Shown piece after piece: positions 39,171 to 48,126 of a stretch of DNA of 64,000 nt; the first letter of the stretch is position 1, and every line of letters begins with the position of its first letter. The notes beneath the pieces were generated by a model. It ran no database searches, was not told the DNA's origin, and saw only the letters and a list, made by a program, of their open reading frames with translations. A program made the translations under genes and the position numbers. The stretch lies in the NCBI RefSeq assembly GCF_011302915.1, contig NZ_CP049872.1:1178001-1242000 (forward strand), written 5' to 3'. The stretch is from Thermomonas sp. HDW16 (lineage in GTDB: Bacteria > Pseudomonadota > Gammaproteobacteria > Xanthomonadales > Xanthomonadaceae).

Positions 39171-39614
39171 ATGGAAGCCACCAACGTACAAATCCTGTCT
39201 CCCAGCCAGAGCGAACGCTTGTGGGCGGCGAGTGCGCATGTCGCGGCCTTGTTGGCCGCGTTGATGACCAGTTGGATCGCCGGCGTGGCCGGTGCGCTGG
39301 CCGCATTTGGCGTGTGGATGCTGGTGCGCGACAAGTCCGCATTTGCCGCCGAACACGCGAAGGAAGCGGTGAATTTCAACCTCAGCATGCTGATCTACGC
39401 CTGCATCGCGGCGCTGATCGGCGTCCTGCTGCTGGGCGCCACCGTGCTGACCCTGGGCATCGGCCTGCTGGTCACCGCGCCCGCCGGGTTGGTGCTGCTG
39501 CTCGTGGTCGCCGCGATCGCGGTCACCTGGTTCGTGTGCAGCGTCGTCGCCGCGTTCAAGGCCTATGACGGCCAGGCGTATCGCTACCCGCTGACGATCC
39601 GCCTGTTCAACTGA
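39171..39614 (+). CDS. DUF4870 membrane protein (second of two)
   Basis: A 147-residue paralogue of the previous product: LWAASAHVAALLAALMT, EHAKEAVNFNLSMLI and QAYRYPLTIRLFN match its three conserved parts, but it lacks the proline-rich start. Function unknown. GGAG (39161-39164) supports the ATG at 39171. The two genes are 144 bases apart and may be cotranscribed; convergent with ispA, seven bases between the stops. Confidence 0.86.
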   Translation: MEATNVQILSPSQSERLWAASAHVAALLAALMTSWIAGVAGALAAFGVWMLVRDKSAFAAEHAKEAVNFNLSMLIYACIAALIGVLLLGATVLTLGIGLLVTAPAGLVLLLVVAAIAVTWFVCSVVAAFKAYDGQAYRYPLTIRLFN

Positions 39615-39621
39615 AGTGACA

Positions 39622-40575
39622 TCAACGGTCGCGCTCGATGACCTTGCGTCCGAGCGCGGTCAGCGCGGTGGTGTCTGCCGGCAGTTGTTCCAATGCGGCG
39701 TCCATCACCGCCGCGAGTTCGGCCAGTCGCGCGCGACTGGCTTCGATGCCGAGCAGCGCCGGGAAGGTGACCTTGCCCTGTTCGATGTCCTTGCCTGCTG
39801 TCTTGCCGAGGGTGGCGGCATCGCCTTCGATGTCGAGCAGGTCGTCGCGGATCTGGAAGGCCAGGCCCAGCGCATCGGCGTAGCGGTCCAGTGCGATGCG
39901 ATCGGCAGCACTCGCACCTGCGGCGATCGCGCCCAGACGCACCGCCGCGCGCAGCAATGCGCCGGTCTTCAGTGCGTGCAGGCGTTCGAGGTCGGCGAGC
40001 GAAACGGGGTCAGAGTCATGTTTTCGGTCGGGATGTGTCGCTTGATGACTCTGTTCGACCGAAAAATGACTCTGACCCCGTTTCGCTTTCCCGGTCGCAT
40101 CGATGTCGAGTGCTTGACCACCGCACATGCCGCCGGCCCCCGAGGCGCGGGCCAGTTCGGCCAGCATCGCCACGCGGCGTTCTGCAGGTAGCGGCGCTTC
40201 GGCCAGCACCTCGAATGCCAGCGACTGCAGCGCATCGCCGGCCAGGATCGCGGTGGCTTCGTCGAAGGCGACATGCACGGTCGGCTGGCCGCGGCGCAGG
40301 GCGTCGTCGTCCATCGCCGGCAGGTCGTCGTGGATCAGCGAATAGCAGTGGATCAGTTCGACGGCGGTTGCCGCTGCATCCAATGCCTCGTCAGTCGCGC
40401 CGAACGCGTTGCCTGCGGCATAGGCCAGCAGTGGACGCATGCGCTTGCCGCCATTGAGCACGCCATGGCGCATCGCCGCATGCAGGCGTTGCGATGCGAC
40501 ATTGGTCGAGGGCAGCACACCGTCGAGCGCGGCTTCGACGCGTGCGCGCCAGGCCGCGAAGCCTGCGTCAGGCAT
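39622..40575 (-). CDS. ispA: Farnesyl diphosphate synthase with an in-frame repeat insertion
   Basis: A 317-residue polyprenyl synthase that joins isopentenyl diphosphate to allylic diphosphates to make farnesyl diphosphate. First aspartate-rich motif DDLPAMDDD in [17 protein letters not shown], second motif DDLLD in [13 protein letters not shown], and GGKRMRP are all present. Between [14 protein letters not shown] and [13 protein letters not shown], where homologues have only a few residues, about 27 residues (164-193) are encoded by the palindromic element 39999-40086: [21 protein letters not shown] and so on. The active-site residues are untouched, so activity may be kept. Start 40575 overlaps the xseB stop by eight bases; 40602 is an alternative. 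Last gene of the accA-tilS-xseB run. Confidence 0.93.
   Translation of the reverse strand: MPDAGFAAWRARVEAALDGVLPSTNVASQRLHAAMRHGVLNGGKRMRPLLAYAAGNAFGATDEALDAAATAVELIHCYSLIHDDLPAMDDDALRRGQPTVHVAFDEATAILAGDALQSLAFEVLAEAPLPAERRVAMLAELARASGAGGMCGGQALDIDATGKAKRGQSHFSVEQSHQATHPDRKHDSDPVSLADLERLHALKTGALLRAAVRLGAIAAGASAADRIALDRYADALGLAFQIRDDLLDIEGDAATLGKTAGKDIEQGKVTFPALLGIEASRARLAELAAVMDAALEQLPADTTALTALGRKVIERDR
39999..40086. repeat. 88-base palindromic (REP/MITE-like) element inside ispA
   Basis: Perfect 21-bp inverted ends (39999-40019 and 40066-40086; inner part GGGGTCAGAGTCAT against ATGACTCTGACCCC) continue, after one unpaired G at 40020, into TTTTCGGTCG (40021-40030) against CGACCGAAAA (40056-40065). 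The whole folds into a 31-bp stem with a 25-base loop. The motif GGGGTCAGAGTC is, as I recall, common in dispersed repeats of Xanthomonadaceae linked to REP-associated tyrosine transposases. No transposase is in the window. The element is read through in frame by ispA without a stop codon. Confidence 0.9.
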
Positions 40576-40822
40576 CGTCGGTGGCAAAGGCTTGGGCGTC
40601 ATCCGGCTTGGCCGGATCGCTGAGTTGGCGCACGCGCAGTTCGGCCTGCTCCAGCGCACTCTGGCAGCGGCGATACAGGCCGACGCCGCGTTCGTAGGCG
40701 GCCAGCGATTCCTCCAGCGTCATTTCGCCGGCTTCCATCTTGCCGACCAACTCTTCGAGCGACTGCATCGAGGTCTCGAAGTCGGCAACGGGCGAGGTCT
40801 CGGGAGCGGGTTTCTTTGCCAT
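40568..40822 (-). CDS. xseB: Exodeoxyribonuclease VII small subunit
   Basis: An 84-residue helical protein that binds the large subunit XseA to form ExoVII, which degrades single-stranded DNA. Conserved [20 protein letters not shown] and [19 protein letters not shown]. Length usual (about 80). It overlaps the start of ispA, the common order xseB-ispA(-dxs). Here dxs is far away in the window. Confidence 0.95.
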   Translation of the reverse strand: MAKKPAPETSPVADFETSMQSLEELVGKMEAGEMTLEESLAAYERGVGLYRRCQSALEQAELRVRQLSDPAKPDDAQAFATDDA

Positions 40823-40828
40823 GCGCGC

Positions 40829-40834
40829 AGTTTA
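40829..40834 (-). promoter_or_regulatory. -10 box TAAACT six bases before the xseB ATG
   Basis: TAAACT, six bases, ATG; the hexamer overlaps the TAA stop of tilS. Same sequence and spacing as before maf, but coincidence with the stop codon is possible. Confidence 0.35.
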
Positions 40835-42127
40835 CGCCAGCCGCGTCCAGCGCAGGCGCCCGTTGCGTGCCCGCAGCCAGGCATCCATGCGCGCGGAAAG
40901 CACGGCATCGCCCGCAGCCAGCAGGGTGCCGTCGGCATCCGACAACAACGGCAAGCGTTCGCGCCGCCACGGCGGCATCCGTGCTTCTTGCAGCACGTGC
41001 TTGAGCGCATGCGAGTGCCTGCGCTTCGGCAGCACGATGCGTTCGCCGCCTTGGCGCGTGTGCATTAGCACGGGCGCATCGAAGCCTTTCACGCCGACCA
41101 GTTCCAACGTGTCGCCCGTGGGCAAGACCAGCGGCGCGCGGCCGTCCCAATGCTGGCGCCAATCCGCAGGCAATGGGGCGAGGATGAAGCCCGCATGTAG
41201 CGTATTTCGCCAACATTGCACGCGCGCGCCAGCCCAGTCGAAGCGGGCCTCGGTATCTTCGCGTGCAGGAAGCAGTTCGCTTTCGATGCGTTCGATGCCG
41301 TTGCCTGGCAGCGGCGGCAGGCCCAGTCCTTCGATCCAGCGGCGCAGCACGCGTGCGCGGCGTTCGCGCGGGATCGCGCGCATTGCATCGATGTCGAGCG
41401 CATCGTCTTCGCGACGTACGACGGCCAATGCCTGTGCGTCTTCGGCCTCCAGCAGAACCGAGGCTTGCGCACTGAGCGCGGCGCTGCGGGCGAAATTATC
41501 CGAAGCATGCGGCCAACGCTCGCGCAGCAACGGCATCACCCGATTGCGCAGGAAGTTGCGATCGAAGTCCGAATCCGCATTGCTGGGGTCGTCGATCCAG
41601 CGCAGCGCGTTTTCCTGCGCGTACACCAGCAAGTCATCGCGCCGAACATCGAGCAATGGCCGCCATAGCCAACCACGCGCGTAGTTGCGCCACGGCTGCA
41701 TCGCCGCCAATCCGTCCACGCCGGAGCCGCGCAAGGCGCGCAGCAGGAAGGTCTCGGCTTGGTCGTCGCGATGGTGGGCGAGGGCGAGGATTTCGTCATC
41801 GCCCAATGCTTCGGCGAATGCCCGATGGCGTGCCGTACGCGCCGCACCTTCAGGGCCCAATCCGGCATCGGTCTCGACATCGACGCGCACGACCTGCAAG
41901 GGAATCCCCAACGCCGCACACTCGCGTGCGCAATGCGCGGCCCAAGCATCCGCATCGGCATGCAGGCCGTGATGGACATGGATCGCGCGCAAGCCGTTGC
42001 GGCGTGCAGTGGCATCGTTCGCCAGCAGGTGCAGCAAGACGCTGGAATCCAGCCCGCCGCTGTAGCCGACCAACAGTGGCCGGCCATCGTCGCGTTTCAC
42101 CGCCTCGCGCAGCGCGGCAGCAGGCAT
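40832..42127 (-). CDS. tilS: tRNA(Ile)-lysidine synthase
   Basis: A 431-residue N-type ATP pyrophosphatase that converts C34 of the CAU-anticodon tRNA-Ile to lysidine. P-loop SGGLDS at 23-28, then IHVHHGLHADADAWA, LALAHHRDDQAETFLLRALRG broken by variable residues, and RNFLRNRVMPLL, all family marks; the C-terminal substrate-binding domain follows. Four bases separate it from accA. Order accA-tilS is common in gammaproteobacteria. Confidence 0.96.
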   Translation of the reverse strand: MPAAALREAVKRDDGRPLLVGYSGGLDSSVLLHLLANDATARRNGLRAIHVHHGLHADADAWAAHCARECAALGIPLQVVRVDVETDAGLGPEGAARTARHRAFAEALGDDEILALAHHRDDQAETFLLRALRGSGVDGLAAMQPWRNYARGWLWRPLLDVRRDDLLVYAQENALRWIDDPSNADSDFDRNFLRNRVMPLLRERWPHASDNFARSAALSAQASVLLEAEDAQALAVVRREDDALDIDAMRAIPRERRARVLRRWIEGLGLPPLPGNGIERIESELLPAREDTEARFDWAGARVQCWRNTLHAGFILAPLPADWRQHWDGRAPLVLPTGDTLELVGVKGFDAPVLMHTRQGGERIVLPKRRHSHALKHVLQEARMPPWRRERLPLLSDADGTLLAAGDAVLSARMDAWLRARNGRLRWTRLA

Positions 42128-42130
42128 GAC

Positions 42131-43093
42131 TCAGTTGGCGGTTTCGTAGGCGCCGTAGCCGCGCAGGCGCTGGTAGCGGCGTTCCAGCAGGGTATCGACC
42201 GGCACGTTGTCCAGTGCGTCGAGTTCGTTGAGCAGCACGGCCTTCAGGCGCTTGGCCATCTGCACCGGGTTGCGATGCGCGCCGCCGGTGGGCTCGCGCA
42301 CGATCTTGTCGATCAGACCCAGGCCGTACAGGCGCTTGGCGGTGAGGCCAAGTTGCTCCGCCGCGTCCTTGGCCTTGCCGGCATCGCGCCACAGGATCGA
42401 GGCGCAGCCTTCCGGGGTGATCACCGAATAGGTGCTGTATTCCAGCATCAGGGTGCGGTCGCCGACGCCGATGGCGAGTGCGCCGCCGCTGCCGCCTTCG
42501 CCGATCACCGTGCAGATGATCGGCACCTTCAGCTCGGCCATTTCCATCAGGTTGCGGGCGATGGCTTCCGACTGACCGCGCTCCTCCGCATCGATGCCCG
42601 GCCAGGCGCCGGCGGTGTCGATGAAGGTCAGCAGCGGCAGGCCGAAGCGCTCGGCCATCTTCATCAGGCGCAGCGCCTTGCGGTAGCCCTCGGGCTTGGG
42701 CATACCGAAATTGCGGCGCACCTTGGCCTTGGTGTCGCGGCCTTTTTCATGGCCGATGACCATGACCGGGCGGCCGTCGATGCGGGCCAGGCCGCCGACG
42801 ATGGCGTTGTCGTCGGCAAAGGCGCGGTCGCCGGCGAGTTCCTGGAATTCGTCGCAGATCACCCGGATGTAGTCGAGGGTGTACGGCCGCGACGGATGCC
42901 GTGCCAGTTGCGAAACCTGCCACGGGGTGAGGTCGCGGAAGATGGTGGCGGTGCGCTTGCGCAGCTTGTCCTGCAGCGCATGCACTTCGGCATCGATATT
43001 GACCGCCGGGCCGTTGCTGGCATGCCGCAGTTCCTGGATCTTGGCTTCCAGGTCGGCGATCGGCTGCTCGAAGTCGAGGTAGTTCGGATTCAT
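42131..43093 (-). CDS. accA: Acetyl-CoA carboxylase carboxyltransferase subunit alpha
   Basis: A 320-residue subunit of the enzyme that makes malonyl-CoA for fatty acid synthesis; its partner AccD is not in the window. Family start [20 protein letters not shown], then [47 protein letters not shown] and [15 protein letters not shown]. It lies between dnaE and tilS, the usual place. TAGACT stands six bases before the ATG. Confidence 0.97.
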   Translation of the reverse strand: MNPNYLDFEQPIADLEAKIQELRHASNGPAVNIDAEVHALQDKLRKRTATIFRDLTPWQVSQLARHPSRPYTLDYIRVICDEFQELAGDRAFADDNAIVGGLARIDGRPVMVIGHEKGRDTKAKVRRNFGMPKPEGYRKALRLMKMAERFGLPLLTFIDTAGAWPGIDAEERGQSEAIARNLMEMAELKVPIICTVIGEGGSGGALAIGVGDRTLMLEYSTYSVITPEGCASILWRDAGKAKDAAEQLGLTAKRLYGLGLIDKIVREPTGGAHRNPVQMAKRLKAVLLNELDALDNVPVDTLLERRYQRLRGYGAYETAN

Positions 43094-43099
43094 CCGGAC

Positions 43100-43105
43100 A
43101 GTCTA
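43100..43105 (-). promoter_or_regulatory. -10 box TAGACT six bases before the accA ATG
   Basis: TAGACT, six bases, ATG, in the 48-base gap after dnaE; identical in hexamer and spacing to the lptE site. Suggests a leaderless accA transcript. No recognisable -35. Confidence 0.45.
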
Positions 43106-43141
43106 GCCCAGCAGGCCCGCCATACCGAGCCGTAGGTAGCC

Positions 43142-46100
43142 CTACTGCACCCAGGGCTTGCCCAGGTGCACGTTCACCGCCTGCACGCCGGGCAGGCTGC
43201 GCAGCAGGCCGGGTAGGGCCGCATCCATGCGCAGGCCGCGGCCGCCGTTGATGGTGAGCCGGCCTATACCTGACTCGGTGGTGGCTTCGATCAGCACGGG
43301 CGTGCTGCCGGTGTGGGTTTTCAGCACCTGCTCGAACTGCTGCAGCGCGCCGGGTGCGCGCAGGTCGAGGCGGATCGACAGCCGTTGCGCTTGCTGCCCG
43401 CAAAGTTGCGTGTAGTCCCAGGCGCGCTTGGCGCGCAGGGCGAAGCCGCCGCTGAATTCGTCCTCGCGCAGGTCGCCTTCGACTACCAGGATACGGTCGC
43501 GGGTCAGCAGCGGTGCGTATTCCTGCCATTCGTCGCCGAAGAAGGCGCATTCGATGCGGCCGCGGCCGTCCTCGAGTTGCACGAAGGCCTGTGAATCGCC
43601 GCGCTTGCGCATGCCGATCACTTGCCCCGCGACCACCGCTTGCATCTGCTGGCGCCAGCCCTTGCGTGCTTCCGCCGGTCGCGATTCCCACAGCGCATCC
43701 AGCGAGGCCAGGTCGTGGCCGACCAGCCGTTTCAGTTCCTCGCGATGCGGATCCAGCGGATGTCCGCTGAGGTAATGGCCCAGTGTCTCGCGTTCGCCCT
43801 GCAGCTTCTGCGCCAGCGGCCATTCGTCGCATTCGGGCAGGTCGATATGGATGTCCGGCGCACCGGTCGCATTGCCGAACATGTCGACCATGCCGGCCTC
43901 GCGGTTCTTGGCGATCTGGTCGGTGGCCTTCAGTACTTCCGGCAGCTGCAGCATCAGCGAAGCGCGGTTCTTCGCCAACGCGTCCATCGCGCCTGCATGG
44001 ATCAGCGCTTCCAGCGTGCGCTTGTTGAGGCCGGACGCATCCACGCGCTTGCTGAAGTCGAGCAGGTCGGTGAACACGCCGCCTTCTTCGCGTGCGGCGA
44101 CGATGGCTTCGCAGGCGCCACGGCCCACGCCCTTCACCGCGCCCAGGCCATAGCGAATGGTCTTCGGATCGGTGGCCTCGAACATGTAGGTCGAAGCGTT
44201 CACGTCAGGAGGTAGCACGGTCAGGCCGAGCGCACGCGCCTCGTCGAGGAAGCCGACCACCTTGTCGGTGTTGTCCATGTCGCTGGACAGCACCGCGGCC
44301 ATGAATTCGGCCGGGTAATGCACCTTCAGCCACGCAGTCTGGTAGGCGACCAGCGCGTAGGCGGCGGAGTGCGACTTGTTGAAGCCGTACTCCGCGAATT
44401 TTTCCATCAGGTCGAAGATCTGCGTTGCCGTGCGCGGATCCACGCCGCGTTCGGCGGCACCGGCCTCGAACTTGGCGCGCTCCTTCGCCATTTCCTCGGC
44501 TTTCTTCTTGCCCATCGCGCGACGCAGCAGGTCGGCGCCGCCCAGCGAATAGCCGGCCAGCACCTGGGCGATCTGCATCACCTGTTCCTGGTACACAATC
44601 ACGCCATAGGTCGGCGCCAGCACCGGCTCCAGCGCCGGATGCGGATAGCTGACCTCGGCGATACCGTGCTTGCGGTCGCACCATTCCTTGTCCATCCCGC
44701 TGCCCAGCGGGCCGGGGCGGAACAGCGCGGCCAGCGCGATGATGTCCTCGAAGGTGTCCGGTTTCGCCCGCTTCAGCAGCTCGCGCATGCCGCGCGATTC
44801 GAACTGGAACACCGCGACCGAATCGCCGCGTGCGAACAGCTCGTAGGCGGCCTTGTCGGTGAGCTCCAGTGCAGTGATGTCGAGCGCGTCCTGGCCTTCG
44901 CGCGCGCGCCGCACATTGATCGCCTTGACCGCCCAATCGATGATCGTGAGCGTGCGCAGGCCGAGGAAGTCGAACTTCACCAGGCCGATCGATTCGACGT
45001 CGTCCTTGTCGAACTGGGTGACCGGGTTGCGGCCAGCGCCATGGCCGTCGTGTTCGGCGAACAGCGGGCAGAAATCCTGCAACGGGCTGGGCGCGATTAC
45101 CACGCCGCCGGCGTGCTTGCCGGCGTTGCGGGTCAGGTCTTCCAGCTGCAGCGCAAGATCGACCAGATCGCGAACATCGTCTTCGCTTTCGTAGCGTTCC
45201 TTGAACTCGGTGACGATGCGATCCGGCTGCTTCTGCGCGCGTTGACCGATGCCGATCGCGTCTTCCAGCGTCATCGGATCGGCGGGTTGCAGCGGAATGA
45301 GTTTCGCCAGGCCATCGACGAAGCCATACGGGAAGCCGAGCACGCGGCCGGCATCGCGCAGCACTGCTTTGGCCGCCATCGTGCCGTAAGTGATGATCTG
45401 CGATACGCGGTCGCGACCATATTTGCGCGCGACGTAATCGATCACCTCGTCGCGGCGATCCATGCAGAAGTCGATGTCGAAGTCCGGCATCGACACGCGT
45501 TCCGGATTCAGGAAGCGCTCGAACAGCAGGTCGTAGGGCAGCGGATCGAGGTCGGTGATGCCCAGCGCCCACGCGACCAGCGAGCCGGCGCCGGAACCGC
45601 GGCCGGGGCCGACCGGGATGCCGTGCTGCTTGGCCCAATTGATGAAGTCGGCCACGATCAGGAAGTAGCCGGGGAAGCCCATCTCGACGATGACGTCGAG
45701 CTCAAGCTCGAGGCGCGCGTCGTAGTCGGCGCGGGTCTTGCCGTCGGCCAGCGGGGCTTTCTGCAGGCGCTGCGCAAGGCCATCGCGCGATTGGCTGCGG
45801 ATCCAGCTGTCCAGCGTCTCGTCGCTGGGTACCGGGAAGGCGGGCAGGTAGTAGGTGCCCAGCCGCAGTGCCAGGTTGCAGCGCTGCGCCAGCGCGACGC
45901 TGTTGTCCAGCGCGTCCGGCACATCGGAGAACAGCGCCGCCATTTCCTCGGGCGATTTCAGGTATTGCTGCGCGGTGTAGTCGTGCGGGCGGCGGGCGTC
46001 GTCGAGCACGCGACCGCTGGCGATGCACACGCGCGCCTCGTGCGCGTCGAAACCGTCGGCATCGAGGAAGCGCACATCATTGCTGGCGAGCACCGGAATG

Positions 46101-46663
46101 CCGCGCCGCGCCGACATGTCCAGCGCGAACGCATTGAAGGCGTCTTCGCCGGTGCGACCGGTGCGCAGCAGTTCCAGGTGCAGGCGTTCGCCGAACTTCG
46201 CTTGCAGGTCGGCCAGTGCCTGTTCGGCAAGATCATGACGGCCGGAAGCGAACAGCAGCCCGGGTTCCGACTGCGGCCCGGCGATGGCGAACAGCCCGGC
46301 GTTCTCCGCCAGCCACGCGGGGCGCGCGACCACGCCATCGACGCGATGGCCTTCCATCCATGCGCGGGTCAGCAGCTGCGACAGGCTGAGGTAGCCGTCG
46401 TTGTCGCGGCACAGCAGGGTCAGGCGCGATGGCGTGGCGGTGCCGTCGGCGACCAGCACGTCGGCACCGGCGATCGGTTTGATGCCGGCCTTTTCCGCTT
46501 CCTTGTAGAACTTGACCAGGGCGAACAGATTGTTCTGGTCGGTAACCGCGACTGCCGGTAAACCACGCGCCGCGCAGGCCGCGACGAGCTCCGGGATACG
46601 GATCGTCGAATCGACCAGCGAGTATTCGCTGTGCAGGTGCAAGGGGACGAAACGGGCGGACAT
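43142..46663 (-). CDS. dnaE: DNA polymerase III alpha subunit
   Basis: The 1173-residue replicative polymerase. N-terminal PHP domain (LHLHSEYSLVDSTIRIPEL), polymerase palm with the catalytic aspartates in PDFDIDFCMDRRDEVIDYV, fingers with GGVVIAPSPL and RPGPLGSGM, then helix-hairpin-helix and OB domains and the tau-binding tail. Length fits DnaE1 of the replicative type, not the shorter DnaE2/ImuC. Downstream accA follows after 48 bases; upstream lies the DUF1232 gene with a hairpin between. Confidence 0.97.
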   Translation of the reverse strand: MSARFVPLHLHSEYSLVDSTIRIPELVAACAARGLPAVAVTDQNNLFALVKFYKEAEKAGIKPIAGADVLVADGTATPSRLTLLCRDNDGYLSLSQLLTRAWMEGHRVDGVVARPAWLAENAGLFAIAGPQSEPGLLFASGRHDLAEQALADLQAKFGERLHLELLRTGRTGEDAFNAFALDMSARRGIPVLASNDVRFLDADGFDAHEARVCIASGRVLDDARRPHDYTAQQYLKSPEEMAALFSDVPDALDNSVALAQRCNLALRLGTYYLPAFPVPSDETLDSWIRSQSRDGLAQRLQKAPLADGKTRADYDARLELELDVIVEMGFPGYFLIVADFINWAKQHGIPVGPGRGSGAGSLVAWALGITDLDPLPYDLLFERFLNPERVSMPDFDIDFCMDRRDEVIDYVARKYGRDRVSQIITYGTMAAKAVLRDAGRVLGFPYGFVDGLAKLIPLQPADPMTLEDAIGIGQRAQKQPDRIVTEFKERYESEDDVRDLVDLALQLEDLTRNAGKHAGGVVIAPSPLQDFCPLFAEHDGHGAGRNPVTQFDKDDVESIGLVKFDFLGLRTLTIIDWAVKAINVRRAREGQDALDITALELTDKAAYELFARGDSVAVFQFESRGMRELLKRAKPDTFEDIIALAALFRPGPLGSGMDKEWCDRKHGIAEVSYPHPALEPVLAPTYGVIVYQEQVMQIAQVLAGYSLGGADLLRRAMGKKKAEEMAKERAKFEAGAAERGVDPRTATQIFDLMEKFAEYGFNKSHSAAYALVAYQTAWLKVHYPAEFMAAVLSSDMDNTDKVVGFLDEARALGLTVLPPDVNASTYMFEATDPKTIRYGLGAVKGVGRGACEAIVAAREEGGVFTDLLDFSKRVDASGLNKRTLEALIHAGAMDALAKNRASLMLQLPEVLKATDQIAKNREAGMVDMFGNATGAPDIHIDLPECDEWPLAQKLQGERETLGHYLSGHPLDPHREELKRLVGHDLASLDALWESRPAEARKGWRQQMQAVVAGQVIGMRKRGDSQAFVQLEDGRGRIECAFFGDEWQEYAPLLTRDRILVVEGDLREDEFSGGFALRAKRAWDYTQLCGQQAQRLSIRLDLRAPGALQQFEQVLKTHTGSTPVLIEATTESGIGRLTINGGRGLRMDAALPGLLRSLPGVQAVNVHLGKPWVQ

Positions 46664-46722
46664 CGCATTACCGCGTAACCAGCATGCAGGGTAGGCCGCG
46701 ACCGCCGCCCGGGCAAGGCTTG

Positions 46723-46747
46723 ACAGGCCGGTGAACCGGCCTGTTTC
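46723..46747 (-). terminator. Hairpin between the DUF1232 gene and dnaE
   Basis: Perfect 9-bp stem ACAGGCCGG (46723-46731) with CCGGCCTGT (46736-46744), loop TGAA. It follows the DUF1232 stop by 23 bases. The minus-strand side has no T-run, so termination may be weak; dnaE would then need its own promoter or readthrough. Confidence 0.55.
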
Positions 46748-46769
46748 AGCCCGCCGCGGTCATTTGGCC

Positions 46770-47399
46770 TCAGGCCACCCGGAACGGGCGATTCGGGTGG
46801 CCGCCGTTCGCGTAGTGGCCGTCGTTCACCCGGTGATGGTGCTGGTACAGCGCCAGCGCATCCAGCCGATCACGGATCCATGCATCGCGGCGTTGCGCAC
46901 CATCCCCATCAGGCGCTGTCGATGCGCGGTAGTCGCAGAAATCCGCATAGTCCTCGGCTTCGGTGGCTACTGCGGGCCAGGCCAGTTCCAGCAGGATCAC
47001 GTCATCCAGCAGGCCGAGCAGAGGAATTTCGTCCGGTATCAGGTCGTGATCCTGGTCGAGATAGGCCAGTAGCTTGCGCACGCGTCGGCAGGCGCCTTCG
47101 CGGCGATCCCAATCGGCATCGTCGAGCATCGCGCGCAGTTGCTCGATGCGGGTCAGGCGCTCGTCCAGTACCGCGCGTGCGCGTGCAGCGGGCAGATCCT
47201 GCAACCAGCGCCCGAGCGTGGCGATGCGGTCGGCATCGACATGGCGCGCCTCGGGATGAATGTCGTGCAACAGGCGGTCGAAACGTGCCACGGCCGTGGC
47301 GTCAAGTTGGAAACCGCCGATGCTGTCGCGGTTGGCGTGACTGGGACGATCTTCCCAGGGCAGCGGTGTTTCGGCGGGAGCTGCGGTTCGCATGAGCAT
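46770..47399 (-). CDS. DUF1232 (YkvA-like) domain protein
   Basis: A 209-residue protein. The middle part LLAYLDQDHDLIPDEIPLLG followed by LLDDVILLELAWP is the DUF1232/YkvA signature (DLIPDxIPxLGxxDD) ; families with this box are small membrane-associated proteins of unknown function. The rest is helical and charged, ending in HHHRVNDGHYANGGHP. ATG at 47399 is preceded by GAGGTG; a second in-frame ATG follows at 47393. It sits between rnhB and dnaE, which are neighbours in many relatives, and is separated from dnaE by a hairpin. Confidence 0.72.
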   Translation of the reverse strand: MLMRTAAPAETPLPWEDRPSHANRDSIGGFQLDATAVARFDRLLHDIHPEARHVDADRIATLGRWLQDLPAARARAVLDERLTRIEQLRAMLDDADWDRREGACRRVRKLLAYLDQDHDLIPDEIPLLGLLDDVILLELAWPAVATEAEDYADFCDYRASTAPDGDGAQRRDAWIRDRLDALALYQHHHRVNDGHYANGGHPNRPFRVA

Positions 47400-47514
47400 G
47401 GCGCACCTCGCGAAGCCGACGGCGGGGGATGGCTGCGTGCGAGCGTCGGCTTGCAGGCGCAAACAGCCGCATCGATGCGATGCAAGCGCACCTTGCGCCA
47501 GCGCATTCAATGCG

Positions 47515-48126
47515 TCATGTGCCGGAAGCGAGGTGCCTCAAGTCATGTTGCGCGCCTGCAGCCAGCGCGCGCTGAACGGGAGCGAAACTGCGGCGATGTT
47601 GTGGGCACGGTCCATGCTTCTGCAACGCATCCCGGTGCATCGCGCTGGGATAACCCTTGTGCCGATCGAAGCCGTATTGCGGATATTGCGCATGCAGTTC
47701 ACGCATGCGCGCATCGCGCGCGACCTTGGCCAGGATCGATGCGGCCATGATCGAAGGTTCCGACGCATCGCCATCGATGATCGCGGTAGCAGCACAAGGC
47801 ATGCCGTCGGGAATGCGGTTGCCGTCGATCAGTGCGTGTCCTGCCGCGGGCGAAAGCGCGCAGACGGCGCGGCGCATGCCGGTCATCGTGGCCTGCAGGA
47901 TGTTGAGCGCGTCGATTTCGTCGGCTTCGACGAATTCGATGCGCCATGCCAGCGCATGTTCGATGATCAGCGGATACAGCGCCTCACGCTTGCGCTCGCT
48001 GAGTTGCTTGGAATCGTTCAATCCACCGATCGGGTGAGCTGGATCGAGGATCACTGCGGCCACGCACACCGGCCCGGCCAGCGGGCCGCGCCCGGCTTCG
48101 TCCACGCCGGCAACCAGCAGGCTCAT
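47515..48126 (-). CDS. rnhB: Ribonuclease HII
   Basis: A 203-residue endonuclease that removes ribonucleotides from DNA and RNA-DNA hybrids. The DEAGRG motif ([17 protein letters not shown]9 and E10), [13 protein letters not shown], the aspartate of ALIDGN and [14 protein letters not shown] are present. Its ATG overlaps the lpxB stop (ATGA), the conserved lpxB-rnhB order. C-terminus about ten residues longer than E. coli RnhB. Confidence 0.96.
   Translation of the reverse strand: MSLLVAGVDEAGRGPLAGPVCVAAVILDPAHPIGGLNDSKQLSERKREALYPLIIEHALAWRIEFVEADEIDALNILQATMTGMRRAVCALSPAAGHALIDGNRIPDGMPCAATAIIDGDASEPSIMAASILAKVARDARMRELHAQYPQYGFDRHKGYPSAMHRDALQKHGPCPQHRRSFAPVQRALAAGAQHDLRHLASGT

Noticed and set aside
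38592..39614. Tandem DUF4870 genes as a possible special system
   Set aside because: Two small paralogues of a common family next to each other; nothing else supports a distinct function.
44318..46561. A 747-codon plus-strand open frame over dnaE
   Set aside because: Antisense shadow; dnaE has all polymerase motifs.
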